From Streptomyces lunaelactis (GTDB lineage: Bacteria > Actinomycetota > Actinomycetes > Streptomycetales > Streptomycetaceae), in contig NZ_CP026304.1 of the NCBI RefSeq assembly GCF_003054555.1, positions 5,146,001 through 5,210,000 of the forward strand: a stretch of 64,000 nucleotides of DNA, read 5' to 3'. Under the pieces are notes generated by a model. That model was given only the letters and a program-made list of their open reading frames with translations, did no database searches and was not told the DNA's origin. Positions 35,293-44,881 of this stretch are shown in pieces (within the stretch, counting starts at the first letter, position 1; each line of letters opens with the position of its first letter). The translations under genes and the position numbers were made by a program.

Positions 35293-36162
35293 GTGAGTGA
35301 TGAAGTTGAGCCCGGGCACGTCCGGCTGCGGCTGGATCTGTCGTACGACGGCAAGGACTTCTCCGGGTGGGCCAAGCAGCCCAGTGGCCGGCGGACCGTC
35401 CAGGGGGAGATCGAGGACGCGCTGCGTACGGTGACGCGGTCCTCGACGACGTACGAACTGACCGTCGCCGGGCGGACCGACGCGGGTGTGCACGCGCGCG
35501 GGCAGGTCGCGCACGTCGATCTGCCGCAGGACGTGTGGGACGAGCACCGGGAGAAGCTGCTGAAGCGGCTCGCGGGGCGGCTCTCCCGCGATGTACGGAT
35601 CTGGCGCGCGGCCGAGGCGCCCGCGGGGTTCAACGCACGCTTCTCGGCCGTCTGGCGGCGGTACGCGTACCGCGTGACGGACAACCCCGGGGGCGTCGAT
35701 CCGCTGCTGCGCGGTCATGTGCTGTGGCACGACTGGCCGTTGGACGTGGCGGCGATGAACGCGGCCGCGGCCGGTCTGGTCGGAGAGCACGACTTCGCGG
35801 CGTACTGCAAGAAGCGCGAGGGCGCCACGACCATTCGCACGCTGCAGCAGCTGCGGTGGGAGCGGGGCCCGGACGGGATCATCACCGCGACCGTGCGGGC
35901 CGATGCCTTCTGCCACAACATGGTGCGCTCGCTGGTCGGCGCGATGCTGTTCGTGGGCGATGGGCACCGGCCGGTGGAGTGGCCGGCGAAGGTGCTGGGC
36001 GCGGGCGTACGGGACTCGTCCGTCCATGTCGTACGCCCGCACGGGCTCACGCTCGAGGAAGTCGGTTACCCCGCCGACGAGTTGCTGGCCGCCCGCAGCC
36101 GGGAGGCCCGCAACAGGCGGACACTGCCGGGGTCAGCCGGCGGGAGCGGTGGCTGCTGCTGA
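35293..36162 (+). CDS. truA: tRNA pseudouridine(38-40) synthase
   Basis: Isomerises U38-U40 in the tRNA anticodon arm. GTG 35293 is a likely start ([20 protein letters not shown]), giving 289 residues; an upstream start 11 codons earlier is possible. The nucleophilic Asp is in [13 protein letters not shown], and [17 protein letters not shown] closes the fold. It follows rplQ, as in many bacteria. Its 3' end overlaps the convergent gene by 30 nt. Confidence 0.96.
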   Translation: MSDEVEPGHVRLRLDLSYDGKDFSGWAKQPSGRRTVQGEIEDALRTVTRSSTTYELTVAGRTDAGVHARGQVAHVDLPQDVWDEHREKLLKRLAGRLSRDVRIWRAAEAPAGFNARFSAVWRRYAYRVTDNPGGVDPLLRGHVLWHDWPLDVAAMNAAAAGLVGEHDFAAYCKKREGATTIRTLQQLRWERGPDGIITATVRADAFCHNMVRSLVGAMLFVGDGHRPVEWPAKVLGAGVRDSSVHVVRPHGLTLEEVGYPADELLAARSREARNRRTLPGSAGGSGGCC

Positions 36163-37176
36163 GGCCTGGGCCTCGCCGCGGCGCACGATCTGGCGGAAGG
36201 TGAACTCCGCCAGGTCGTCACCGGTCTGGAAGGCCTTGCTGTCGCCCGAGGTGACGGACTTGGCCTTGGTGTAGCCGGTGGCGGTGAAGTAGGCGTACCG
36301 GCCGTAGGAGTTGGCGGTGAACCGGCAGACCGGGCCGCCCTTGCAGAAGGTGGGGACGCCCGCGCCGGGGAGCGGGGTGACATTGCCCTGGGCCTGCTGC
36401 GCGGCCTTCTTGGCCTCCGCCTCGGCCCCGAAGACCGCGACGCCGACGGTGACGGCGATGCCGTCCTTGCTGTACGTGGCGCGGAAGACCTGGTCACAGC
36501 CATTGGCTTCGAGGATCGAGCCGAGGCCGCCCTGGGTGGCCGATGCGCAGGTGCCGGTGCGGGCGGTGGCGCCCTTGCCGTAGACGCGGTCGGTCATCGT
36601 CAGCTTCTTGCCGGGGAAGAGGGTGTCGACGCTCAGCGGCGCCGTGTCCTTCTTCTCGCTTGATATGAAGTCCTTCGGGTTCGGCGGGGGCAGCGGCGCC
36701 ACCGAGGAGAAGGACGGCTCGGGCTCGGTGGTGCCGCCGGGCAGGTCGGGGGGCGCGGGCAGCTCGCTGGCGTTCTTGTCCCCGGCCCGGTTGCTGTCGT
36801 CACTGTTCGACGACACGATCGCGGTCGCGACGATGCCGGCGATCGCGGCGGTCGCGAGCACGCCACCGCCGACCAGCAGCCACCTCTTGCGGCGCGTGCG
36901 TGTCTCCGCCGCCTCGGCGAGCGAGGCCCAGTCCGGTGTGTTGTCGGTCTCGGAGGTCGCGCGCAGGCCGAACGGATCCGGTTGGGCCGGAAACGGGTTG
37001 TACGGGTCCTGGCGCTGCCCGTACGGGTCCTGGCCCTGACCGCCGTACGGGTCCTGGCCCTGACCGCCGTACGGCCCTTGGTTCTGTCCCCCGTACGGGC
37101 TCTGGTTCTGTCCCCCGTACGGGTCCTCGTTCTGTCCACCGGGGCTCCACTGAGGTCCCCCCTGCCCAAAGCTCAT
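36133..37176 (-). CDS. Pro/Gly/Gln/Tyr-rich single-pass membrane protein
   Basis: A 347-residue protein starting [14 protein letters not shown]. Residues ~15-65 are a tandem repeat of PYGGQxQ units, then a cytosolic linker, a basic anchor (TRRKRW), one membrane span ([22 protein letters not shown], ~residues 116-137) and an extracellular domain of about 200 residues with several Cys and a [15 protein letters not shown] end. The plan matches conserved actinobacterial hypothetical proteins. The exported domain may bind a ligand; its role is unknown. It is divergent from the ABC-F gene, with 55 nt between the starts. Confidence 0.85.
   Translation of the reverse strand: MSFGQGGPQWSPGGQNEDPYGGQNQSPYGGQNQGPYGGQGQDPYGGQGQDPYGQRQDPYNPFPAQPDPFGLRATSETDNTPDWASLAEAAETRTRRKRWLLVGGGVLATAAIAGIVATAIVSSNSDDSNRAGDKNASELPAPPDLPGGTTEPEPSFSSVAPLPPPNPKDFISSEKKDTAPLSVDTLFPGKKLTMTDRVYGKGATARTGTCASATQGGLGSILEANGCDQVFRATYSKDGIAVTVGVAVFGAEAEAKKAAQQAQGNVTPLPGAGVPTFCKGGPVCRFTANSYGRYAYFTATGYTKAKSVTSGDSKAFQTGDDLAEFTFRQIVRRGEAQASAAATAPAG
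36996..37140 (-). repeat. In-gene tandem repeat (PYGGQ units)
   Basis: About five units of 24 nt coding for eight residues each (QDPYGGQG type). Two adjacent units, 37021-37044 and 37045-37068, are identical at the DNA level, which points to recent slippage or duplication. Confidence 0.75.
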
Positions 37177-37231
37177 GCCGCGCATCCTAAACCTGTTGGG
37201 CGAGGGCGGCGTCGGCGGTGAGAATCGGAGC

Positions 37232-38851
37232 ATGGGACATCTTGAGGCCGCGCATCTGGAGTACTACCTACCGGACGGACGGGTGCTCCTCGGCGATGCC
37301 TCGTTCCGGGTGGGGGAGGGCGCGGTGGTCGCCCTGGTCGGAGCCAACGGCGCAGGCAAGACGACGCTGCTGCGGATGATGGCGGGGGAGCTGCAGCCGC
37401 ACGGCGGGACGGTGAGTGTCAGCGGCGGGCTCGGGGTGATGCCGCAGTTCGTCGGCTCGGTCCGGGACGAGCGGACCGTGCGCGATCTGCTGGTGTCCGT
37501 GGCCCAGCCGCGGATCAGGGAAGCGGCCGCAGCGGTGGATGCCGCGGAGCATCTGATCATGACGGTCGACGACGAGGCCGCGCAGATGAAGTACGCCCAG
37601 GCGCTGAGCGACTGGGCGGAGGCGCGTGGGTACGAGGCCGAGACCGTCTGGGACATGTGCACGATGGCGGCGCTGGGTGTCCCGTACGAGAAGGCGCAGT
37701 TTCGCGAGCTGAAGACGCTGAGTGGGGGCGAGCAGAAGCGGCTGGTGCTCGAGGCGCTGCTGCGGGGGCCGGACGAAGTGCTGCTGCTCGACGAGCCGGA
37801 CAACTATCTGGACGTGCCCGGCAAGCGGTGGCTGGAGGAGCGGCTGAAGGAGACCCGTAAGACGGTCCTCTTCGTCTCGCACGACCGGGAGCTGCTGTCG
37901 CGGGCGGCGGAGCGGATCGTGAGTGTGGAGCCGAGTCCGGCGGGGTCGGACGTATGGGTGCACGGTGGCGGCTTCGGTACGTACCACGAGGCCCGCAAGG
38001 AGCGGTTCGCGCGCTTCGAGGAGCTGAAGCGGCGCTGGGACGAGGAGCATGCCCGGCTGAAGGCGCTGGTGCTGCGGCTGCGGAACCAGGCGGCGATCAG
38101 CCCCGACATGGCGTCGCGCTACCGGGCGATGCAGACGCGCTTCAAGAAGTTCGAGGACGCGGGGCCGCCGCCGGAGCCGCCGCGCGAGCAGGAGATCCGG
38201 ATGCGGCTGCGGGGCGGGCGGACCGGGGTGCGGGCGCTGACGTGCGCCGGGCTCGAGCTGACCGGTCTGATGAAGCCCTTCTCGCTGGAGGTCTTCTACG
38301 GGGAGCGGGTCGCCGTCCTCGGCTCGAACGGCTCCGGGAAGTCGCACTTCCTGCGGCTGCTGGCGGGGGAGGAGGTGGCGCACACGGGGTCGTGGAAGCT
38401 GGGGGCACGGGTGGTGCCCGGGCACTTCGCGCAGACGCACGCGCATCCCGAGCTGCTGGGGCGGACGCTGGTCGACATCCTGTGGACGGAGCACGCGAAG
38501 GACCGGGGCGGCGCGATGAGCGTGCTGCGGCGGTACGAGCTGGAGCGGCAGGGCGACCAGCCCTTCGAGAAGCTGTCGGGCGGGCAGCAGGCGCGGTTCC
38601 AGATCCTGCTGCTGGAGCTGGCGGGGACGACGGCGCTGCTGCTGGACGAGCCGACGGACAACCTGGACCTGGAGTCTGCGGAGGCGCTGCAGGAGGGGCT
38701 GGAGGCGTACGAGGGGACGGTGCTGGCGGTCACGCACGACAGGTGGTTCGCGAAGTCGTTCGACCGGTATCTGGTGTTCGGGTCGGACGGGGTGGTGCGG
38801 GAGACGACAGAGCCCGTGTGGGACGAGCGACGGGTGGAGCGGGCGAGGTGA
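37232..38851 (+). CDS. ABC-F ATPase, ribosome-associated type
   Basis: Two ABC domains in one chain and no membrane segment, the ABC-F plan. Start ATG 37232 (MGHLEAAHLEYYLPDGRVLL), 539 residues. Domain 1: Walker A GANGAGKTT, signature LSGGEQKRL, Walker B VLLLDEPDNYLD. The linker (~residues 245-315) is charged. Domain 2: GSNGSGKSH, LSGGQQARF, LLLDEPTDNLDLES. ABC-F proteins act on the ribosome, as translation factors or antibiotic-protection proteins. Its place among ribosomal genes favours a housekeeping role; this is inference. Confidence 0.93.
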   Translation: MGHLEAAHLEYYLPDGRVLLGDASFRVGEGAVVALVGANGAGKTTLLRMMAGELQPHGGTVSVSGGLGVMPQFVGSVRDERTVRDLLVSVAQPRIREAAAAVDAAEHLIMTVDDEAAQMKYAQALSDWAEARGYEAETVWDMCTMAALGVPYEKAQFRELKTLSGGEQKRLVLEALLRGPDEVLLLDEPDNYLDVPGKRWLEERLKETRKTVLFVSHDRELLSRAAERIVSVEPSPAGSDVWVHGGGFGTYHEARKERFARFEELKRRWDEEHARLKALVLRLRNQAAISPDMASRYRAMQTRFKKFEDAGPPPEPPREQEIRMRLRGGRTGVRALTCAGLELTGLMKPFSLEVFYGERVAVLGSNGSGKSHFLRLLAGEEVAHTGSWKLGARVVPGHFAQTHAHPELLGRTLVDILWTEHAKDRGGAMSVLRRYELERQGDQPFEKLSGGQQARFQILLLELAGTTALLLDEPTDNLDLESAEALQEGLEAYEGTVLAVTHDRWFAKSFDRYLVFGSDGVVRETTEPVWDERRVERAR

Positions 38852-38852
38852 C

Positions 38853-38899
38853 GGGGGCGCTGCCCCAGGCCCCCCGCTCCTCAGACGCCGGAGAGGCTG
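38853..38899 (+). repeat. Streptomyces intergenic repeat, copy 2
   Basis: GGGGGCGCTGCCCCAGGCCC followed by CGCTCCTCAGACGCCGGAGA: a diverged copy of the element seen at 41647 and 60431. It directly follows the ABC-F stop. Confidence 0.5.
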
Positions 38900-38915
38900 A
38901 AAGACGGGGGTGCTT

Positions 38916-38945
38916 TTGACCCAGGTGGGGGACCGCGGGTATTCT
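38916..38945 (+). promoter_or_regulatory. Putative rplM promoter
   Basis: TTGACC (38916-38921), 18-nt spacer, TATTCT (38940-38945). It implies a leader of about 175 nt before rplM. That leader contains a CCGGT/ACCGG pairing near 39000-39010 and further GC-rich stems, and may be regulatory. Confidence 0.65.
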
Positions 38946-39125
38946 TCTGGTTCGTTATGCGTATTGGCTTGTTCATTCTCACGTGAGAGGCCCTTACGCC
39001 GGTCCACCGGGCCGATGACCAGCGGCAGGCCCAAGGGTTGCGTCCCCGAGGTGCCGCCATGGCTGTCGTGATCGTCCGGGTGGCCTTGTCAGGACCCACT
39101 CACTGAAGAAGCGAAGGCTACGACC

Positions 39126-39569
39126 GTGCGTACGTACAGCCCCAAGCCCGGCGATGTCACGCGCCAGTGGCACATCATCGACGCGCAGGACATTGTCCTG
39201 GGCCGTCTGGCGACAACGGCAGCGAACCTCCTCCGGGGCAAGCACAAGCCGATCTACGCCCCCCACATGGACATGGGCGACTTCGTCATCATCATCAACG
39301 CCGAGAAGGTTCACCTCTCCGGCAACAAGAAGACCCAGAAGATGGCGTACCGCCACTCCGGGTACCCGGGTGGTCTCCGCTCCGTCCGCTACGACGAGCT
39401 GCTGGCCAAGAGCCCGGAGAAGGCTGTGGAGAAGGCCATCAAGGGCATGATCCCCAAGAACACCCTGGGTCGTCAGATGCTCTCGAAGCTGAAGATCTAC
39501 GCGGGCGACCAGCACCCGCACGCTGCTCAGCAGCCGGTCCCGTTCGAGATCACCCAGGTCGCGCAGTAG
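39126..39569 (+). CDS. rplM: 50S ribosomal protein L13
   Basis: An early 50S assembly protein. GTG start; 147 residues, [20 protein letters not shown], with [20 protein letters not shown] and [10 protein letters not shown]. It forms the usual rplM-rpsI pair, 44 nt apart. Confidence 0.98.
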   Translation: MRTYSPKPGDVTRQWHIIDAQDIVLGRLATTAANLLRGKHKPIYAPHMDMGDFVIIINAEKVHLSGNKKTQKMAYRHSGYPGGLRSVRYDELLAKSPEKAVEKAIKGMIPKNTLGRQMLSKLKIYAGDQHPHAAQQPVPFEITQVAQ

Positions 39570-39613
39570 TTCCGGCCACCCCCTAAGACGTACAGAAAGA
39601 TCTGAGGAGAATC

Positions 39614-40141
39614 GTGGCCGAGACCACTGCAGAGACCGCCGTCGAGGGCACCGAGGGCGAAGAGACCTTCGCCGAGGTGACCACCTTCGAGTCGGAGACC
39701 CCCGTCGAGGGCGAGTACACCAGCGAGTCGCTGGCGTCCCGCTTCGGCGACCCCCAGCCGGCTGCCGGCCTGGGCCGTCGCAAGAACGCCATTGCCCGCG
39801 TCCGGATCGTTCCGGGCACCGGCAAGTGGAAGATCAACGGTCGCACCCTTGAGGACTACTTCCCGAACAAGGTGCACCAGCAGGAAGTCAACGAGCCCTT
39901 CAAGGTGCTCGAGCTCGACAACCGTTACGACGTCATCGCCCGCATCTCGGGTGGCGGCGTCTCCGGTCAGGCCGGCGCCCTGCGCCTCGGCGTGGCCCGT
40001 TCGCTGAACGAGGCGGACGTGGACAACAACCGCGCCCCGCTCAAGAAGGCCGGCTTCCTCTGCCGTGACGACCGTGCGGTCGAGCGCAAGAAGGCCGGTC
40101 TCAAGAAGGCCCGCAAGGCGCCGCAGTACAGCAAGCGTTAA
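39614..40141 (+). CDS. rpsI: 30S ribosomal protein S9
   Basis: S9 sends its C-terminal tail to P-site tRNA; the SKR end is present. GTG start after GAGGAGAATC. The first ~45 residues are an acidic Glu/Thr-rich extension absent from E. coli; then [20 protein letters not shown] and the [20 protein letters not shown] core. 175 residues. Confidence 0.98.
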   Translation: MAETTAETAVEGTEGEETFAEVTTFESETPVEGEYTSESLASRFGDPQPAAGLGRRKNAIARVRIVPGTGKWKINGRTLEDYFPNKVHQQEVNEPFKVLELDNRYDVIARISGGGVSGQAGALRLGVARSLNEADVDNNRAPLKKAGFLCRDDRAVERKKAGLKKARKAPQYSKR

Positions 40142-40170
40142 TCGCGCGCTGGCCTGTATGGCTTTTCGTT

Positions 40171-40201
40171 CGCCCCGGCGGCACTCCGTGCTGCCGGGGC
40201 G
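40171..40201 (+). terminator. rplM-rpsI terminator
   Basis: CGCCCCGGCGGCAC (40171-40184), loop TCC, GTGCTGCCGGGGCG (40188-40201), one G-T pair, followed by TTCGTTTAT. Confidence 0.8.
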
Positions 40202-40281
40202 TTCGTTTATGGACGACCTCGGGCGTATAACGGGCTACGGCGCTCAGAGGCTTGCATTTCGGAGCATTTCGGAGGACAGCT

Positions 40282-41640
40282 GTGGGACGACTCTTCGGCA
40301 CGGACGGCGTGCGCGGTGTCGCCAATGCGGATCTGACGGCTGAGCTCGCGCTCGGCCTGTCGGTCGCTGCGGCGCATGTGCTTGCCGAGGCGGGCACATT
40401 CGCGGGCCATCGGCCGACGGCGGTGGTCGGGCGTGACCCCCGTGCTTCGGGTGAGTTCCTGGAGGCCGCCGTCGTGGCGGGTCTCGCGAGCGCGGGCGTG
40501 GACGTCCTGCGCGTCGGTGTGCTGCCCACCCCCGCGGTGGCGTATCTCACCGGTGCGCTGGGTGCCGACCTCGGTGTGATGCTCTCCGCGAGCCACAACG
40601 CCATGCCGGACAACGGCATCAAGTTCTTCGCGCGCGGCGGGCACAAGCTGGCCGATGAGCTCGAGGACCGTATCGAGACGGTGTACGAGCAGCACCGCAC
40701 CGGAGCGCCGTGGGAGCGGCCGACCGGCGCCGGTGTCGGCCGCGTGAGCGACTACGACGAGGGCTTCGAGAAGTACGTCGCGCATCTGATCGCCGTACTG
40801 CCGAACCGCCTCGACGGGCTGAAGGTCGTCCTCGACGAGGCGCACGGCGCCGCCTCCCACGTCTCGCCCGAGGCGTTCGCCCGGGCCGGGGCCGAGGTCG
40901 TCACCATCGGCGGCGAGCCGGACGGGCTCAACATCAACGACGGGTGCGGATCCACGCACCTGGGGCTGCTGAAGGCGGCCGTCCTCGAGTACGGCGCCGA
41001 CTTCGGCATCGCGCACGACGGCGACGCGGACCGCTGCCTCGCCGTGGACGGCGCGGGCGAGGAGGTCGACGGCGACCAGATCCTCGCGGTGCTGGCGCTC
41101 GCCATGCGTGAGGCCGGGACGCTGCGCGGCGACACCGTCGTCGCGACCGTCATGTCCAACCTCGGCTTCAAGCTGGCGATGGAGCGCGAGGGCCTGCAGC
41201 TGGTGCAGACCGGGGTCGGCGACCGGTACGTCCTGGAGGCGATGAAGGCCGAGGGGTACGCGCTGGGCGGCGAGCAGTCCGGGCACGTCATCGTGCTCGA
41301 CCACGCGACAACCGGCGACGGCACGCTCACCGGCCTGATGCTGGCGGCCCGTGTCGCCGCCACGGGCCGCTCGCTGGCCGAGCTGGCCGGGGTCATGCGG
41401 CGGCTGCCGCAGGTGCTCATCAATGTGCCGGACGTGGACAGGTCGCGGGTGAAGACCTCCGCGGAGCTGGCGACCGCCGTCGCCGAGGCGGAGCGCGAGC
41501 TGGGGGCCACCGGTCGCGTACTGCTGCGCCCGTCGGGCACCGAGCCGCTCGTACGCGTCATGGTCGAGGCGGCGGATATCGAGCAGGCGAGGTCGGTGGC
41601 GGGCTCCCTGGCGGACGCGGTCAAGTCGGCGCTGGGCTGA
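40282..41640 (+). CDS. glmM: Phosphoglucosamine mutase
   Basis: Interconverts glucosamine-6-P and glucosamine-1-P for UDP-GlcNAc synthesis. GTG 40282 has a strong GGAGGA site and gives the standard start (V)[18 protein letters not shown]; 452 residues. The phosphorylated serine is S104 in [11 protein letters not shown], the metal loop is DGDADR, and the sugar-phosphate end [12 protein letters not shown] is present. It works with GlmS (56770), which is nearby here. Confidence 0.97.
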   Translation: MGRLFGTDGVRGVANADLTAELALGLSVAAAHVLAEAGTFAGHRPTAVVGRDPRASGEFLEAAVVAGLASAGVDVLRVGVLPTPAVAYLTGALGADLGVMLSASHNAMPDNGIKFFARGGHKLADELEDRIETVYEQHRTGAPWERPTGAGVGRVSDYDEGFEKYVAHLIAVLPNRLDGLKVVLDEAHGAASHVSPEAFARAGAEVVTIGGEPDGLNINDGCGSTHLGLLKAAVLEYGADFGIAHDGDADRCLAVDGAGEEVDGDQILAVLALAMREAGTLRGDTVVATVMSNLGFKLAMEREGLQLVQTGVGDRYVLEAMKAEGYALGGEQSGHVIVLDHATTGDGTLTGLMLAARVAATGRSLAELAGVMRRLPQVLINVPDVDRSRVKTSAELATAVAEAERELGATGRVLLRPSGTEPLVRVMVEAADIEQARSVAGSLADAVKSALG

Positions 41641-41646
41641 CCCGCC

Positions 41647-41718
41647 GGGGCTCTGCCCCGGACCCCGCGCCTCAATCGCCGGCGAGGCCGAAAGGCCCGG
41701 CCCGGCGATTGAGGCGCG
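41647..41718 (+). repeat. Streptomyces intergenic repeat, copy 3, with palindrome
   Basis: The element at 41647-41688 matches 39 of 42 nt with 60431-60472. Here it is followed by an inverted copy: the 17 nt at 41666-41682 and 41702-41718 are perfect reverse complements. In the loop GGCC-GAAA-GGCC forms a tetraloop hairpin. It lies between convergent glmM and the DUF389 gene and could terminate both. Confidence 0.75.
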
Positions 41719-41742
41719 GCGCGGCCGAAGGCCGCACCCGCC

Positions 41743-42693
41743 TTACGGCAGCGTCGCCCTTGCTGCCGTGCGCTGCCGCTGCTTCGCCCACAGGTACTTC
41801 TGCGCCAGCAGCGTCAACGTCCCCGCCAGCACAATGCCCAGCAGGTTCAGCAGGAGTTGCTCCGTGGAGCCCCACGCCTGCTTGTACTCCGTGTAGCTGA
41901 AGGCCACCGCCGCGTTCGCCGCCGCCGGGACCGTCGTGACCGAGATCGCGACGCCGACCAGCGCGCCCGACTTCGCCGAGGTCAGCGAGAGCATCCCGGC
42001 CGCGCCCGCCAGCACCGCGACGACGAACGAGAACCAGTCGGGGCGGTAGATGAAGTTGGTGTTGGGGCGTTCGGCCTGCAGCTTGGACGCCTCGAAGAGG
42101 TTCACCGAGTCCATGAAGAAGCTGAACGCCACCGTCACCAGCATGGCGGCGGCGAAACCCACGATCAGCGCCATGAACGAGCGCCACGCCAGCCGCGGGG
42201 CGCGCTGCACCAGGGCCGTGCAGAAGCCGGCAAGCGGGCCGAACTCCGGGCCCACCGCCATCGCACCCACGATCAGGATCGCGTTGTCGAGCACCACACC
42301 GCACGCCGCGATCATCGTCGCCAGCGACAGGAACGCGATGTAGGTGAAGCTGAGCGTCGACTCCTCGTGCGTCGCGTCCTCCAGGTGCTCCCAGAGCACC
42401 GCGTCCGCGCCCTCGCCCGGAGCCTCCTCCTCCGCCTTGTCGGCGCGCCGGGACAGTGACAGGTCGATGTTCTCGACGGCGATCGAGCCGGACTCGTCGA
42501 TGCCGAGCGACCGCAGGCCGCCGATCAGCTCGTCGCCCGCCTCCCGCGCCACATCGCACATCACCAGGTCCCCCGGGGGATTGCGGGCGGCTCCGGGAAC
42601 GACCGCCAGGTGCGTGGTGCCGACGGTCCGCTCGACCAGGCGGAGCACTTCGGCGGTCCGGTCGGCCGGGGTGATCAGGCGCAGATGCAGCAC
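41743..42693 (-). CDS. DUF389 membrane protein
   Basis: A 316-residue protein with a GTG start and GAGGAGC ribosome site. Residues 1-90 are a soluble domain starting MLHLRLITPADRTAEVLRLV. Then come about six membrane segments with the DUF389 signature AILIVGAMAVGPEFGPLAGF. The substrate is unknown. It follows coaA by 12 nt on the same strand, so the two are probably co-transcribed. Confidence 0.9.
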   Translation of the reverse strand: MLHLRLITPADRTAEVLRLVERTVGTTHLAVVPGAARNPPGDLVMCDVAREAGDELIGGLRSLGIDESGSIAVENIDLSLSRRADKAEEEAPGEGADAVLWEHLEDATHEESTLSFTYIAFLSLATMIAACGVVLDNAILIVGAMAVGPEFGPLAGFCTALVQRAPRLAWRSFMALIVGFAAAMLVTVAFSFFMDSVNLFEASKLQAERPNTNFIYRPDWFSFVVAVLAGAAGMLSLTSAKSGALVGVAISVTTVPAAANAAVAFSYTEYKQAWGSTEQLLLNLLGIVLAGTLTLLAQKYLWAKQRQRTAARATLP

Positions 42694-42705
42694 GCGCGCG
42701 GCTCC

Positions 42706-43701
42706 TCAGAGTTTGCGGAGGGACAGGCGCTGGACCTTGTGGTCGGGGCCCTTGCGCAGCACCAGCGTGGCGCGGCCGCGCGTCGGTGCCACGTTCTCCA
42801 GCAGATTGGGCTTGTTGATGGTGCGCCACATCGTACGGGCGTAGTCCAGGGCCTCCTCCTCGGAGACCTGGGTGTACTTCCTGAAGTACGAGCAGGGGTT
42901 CTGGAAGGCCGTCTCGCGCAGCTTGCGGAAGCGGTTGAGGTACCAGGTCTCGATGTCCTCGGGACGCGCGTCGACGTACACGCTGAAGTCGAAGTAGTCG
43001 GCGAGACCGACCCGGGTGCGGCCGTCCTGGCCCGGCAGGGCCGGCTGGAGGACGTTGAGGCCCTCCACGATCAGGATGTCGGGGCGGCGGACGGTGAGGC
43101 GCTCGTCCGGCACGATGTCGTAGATCAGGTGGGAGTAGACCGGGGCGGTCACCTCGTCCTTGCCGGCCTTGATGTCGGCGACGAACCGGGTCAGCGCCCG
43201 GCGGTCGTACGACTCGGGGAAACCTTTCCGCGACATCAGGCCGCGCCGCTTCAGCTCCTCCATGGGGTGGAGGAAGCCGTCGGTGGTCACCAGCTCCACG
43301 CGCGGGTGCTCGGGCCAGCGGGCCAGCATCGCCTGGAGGACACGGGCGACGGTGGACTTGCCGACCGCGACCGAACCGGCCACTCCTATGACGAAGGGTG
43401 TGCCGCGCTGCGCGCCGTGACCGTTGCCGGCGTCGCCCAGGAAGGTGTTGAGGGCGCCCCGCAGTCCGGCTGTGGCCTGGACGTACAGATTGAGCAGCCG
43501 GGACAGCGGCAGGTAGACGTCCCGCACCTCGTCCAGGTCGATGACATCGCCGAGTCCGCGCAGCCGCTCGACCTCCTCGGCGGTGAGGGGGAGCGGGGTT
43601 CTGTCGCGCAGGGCGCTCCACTCCGCGCGGGTGAGGTCGACGTACGGAGTCGACGCAGGCTCGGCCCGGCGGTGGGCGCTTCGTGGCGGCGAAGAGATCA
43701 C
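42706..43701 (-). CDS. coaA: Pantothenate kinase, type I
   Basis: First step of CoA synthesis. GTG 43701 is the likely start and gives 331 residues. The P-loop is [18 protein letters not shown] (~residues 108-125); [38 protein letters not shown] and the [12 protein letters not shown] strand are conserved. The end [12 protein letters not shown] matches other streptomycetes. The accessory region begins directly upstream. Confidence 0.96.
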   Translation of the reverse strand: MISSPPRSAHRRAEPASTPYVDLTRAEWSALRDRTPLPLTAEEVERLRGLGDVIDLDEVRDVYLPLSRLLNLYVQATAGLRGALNTFLGDAGNGHGAQRGTPFVIGVAGSVAVGKSTVARVLQAMLARWPEHPRVELVTTDGFLHPMEELKRRGLMSRKGFPESYDRRALTRFVADIKAGKDEVTAPVYSHLIYDIVPDERLTVRRPDILIVEGLNVLQPALPGQDGRTRVGLADYFDFSVYVDARPEDIETWYLNRFRKLRETAFQNPCSYFRKYTQVSEEEALDYARTMWRTINKPNLLENVAPTRGRATLVLRKGPDHKVQRLSLRKL

Positions 43702-43775
43702 ACAGACATTGTCGGGGGTCGGCGGCGGTTGTGGGTGGTGTGCTCGGTCACGCGGGCGCGACGGAGGCGACGTAC

Positions 43776-44777
43776 TCAAGCGGGGTGCCGGGGGGACGAA
43801 TCCGCCTCTACTGCCTCGGTACGGCCGTGAGGTGCGGGCGGTCCGAGGTGGCGGGCCAGCCACGGTTCCTGCGCGAGGACCGCACCGACCGTGATGCTGA
43901 CGGCGATCGCGGCGCAGACCACGATCAGCCACGAGAGCATGGTGAACACCGATCCCACCGATCCGTACTCCTGCAGGCTGCGGTTGAGCGCGTGGGGCAT
44001 GTAGATCCGCGCGCTGACCGACAGGACCGTCAGCGCCGCCGCCGTGAGGAAGGCGCCGGGCAGCAGCGGCAACCAGTGGACACGACCGGCCAGCAACAGG
44101 TGCTGGGTCCACCACCAGAGGGCGGTCAGAGTGATCGCGGTCACCGGCACGCCCAGCCACAGCCCGGCGCCGAAACCGTCGTGCAGGGGTCCTTGCACCA
44201 GGACGACGGCCAGCCAGGCGACGATCCAGGCCAGCCACCGCCAGACGGCGAGGCCGGCGCCCCCGCTCGGCAGGGCCCAGGCACGTCTGAAGAGCCGCTG
44301 CAGCGCCCGGCTGCACGCGGTCGCGGAGATGAGCACCATGAGAGCGCCCACCGTGCCGATCGTCTGGCCCGCGGTGCCCGGGTGCGACTGAAGAATCTGC
44401 TCCAGCTGTGCGTCCGCGTCCCCGGTGAGGCCGAAGACCGTACGCACGGAGCTGACGAGTTGATTCCGCATCCCGCTCGGGGCGAACGAGGCGACCACGA
44501 AGAGCAGAGGGATCGCGGTCAGGAAGGTCTGCGCGGCCAGACGGGTCGCGGCGTCCAGGATGTTGACGGAGCGCAGCCGCGAAATGAGGCGTGTGATGAC
44601 GGGGAAGCGCGAATGTGTGTCGGCCAGCCGCCGCCCCAGACGGGCGCCCATGGCGTCGGACCACGCCCGCCACCGCGCCACGCTCCAGACCGGCAGACGG
44701 CGCTGGGTGGTTTCCGCGTGCCCGGCCGCCCCGCCCTTCGGATCCGGCCGGGACCTGTCAGCGCCGTGACGTCGCAT
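43776..44777 (-). CDS. YihY/BrkB-family membrane protein
   Basis: A 333-residue protein with a ~75-residue basic N-terminal part, then about six membrane segments, from [20 protein letters not shown] to [17 protein letters not shown]. The pattern and the [20 protein letters not shown] block are of the YihY (formerly RNase BN, BrkB) family of inner-membrane proteins with no agreed function. It is the last gene of a minus-strand run with the DUF2252 and GAP genes. Confidence 0.85.
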   Translation of the reverse strand: MRRHGADRSRPDPKGGAAGHAETTQRRLPVWSVARWRAWSDAMGARLGRRLADTHSRFPVITRLISRLRSVNILDAATRLAAQTFLTAIPLLFVVASFAPSGMRNQLVSSVRTVFGLTGDADAQLEQILQSHPGTAGQTIGTVGALMVLISATACSRALQRLFRRAWALPSGGAGLAVWRWLAWIVAWLAVVLVQGPLHDGFGAGLWLGVPVTAITLTALWWWTQHLLLAGRVHWLPLLPGAFLTAAALTVLSVSARIYMPHALNRSLQEYGSVGSVFTMLSWLIVVCAAIAVSITVGAVLAQEPWLARHLGPPAPHGRTEAVEADSSPRHPA

Positions 44778-44881
44778 CGCGAGGCCCTGGTCACGCGCAG
44801 GGCCGGTGAAGCGCGGCGCGTACCGGCTCGGGCCCGGCTGCGGGTACGTGTGCCGCTTCCAGGGTGGTGTTCCGCCGGCCG

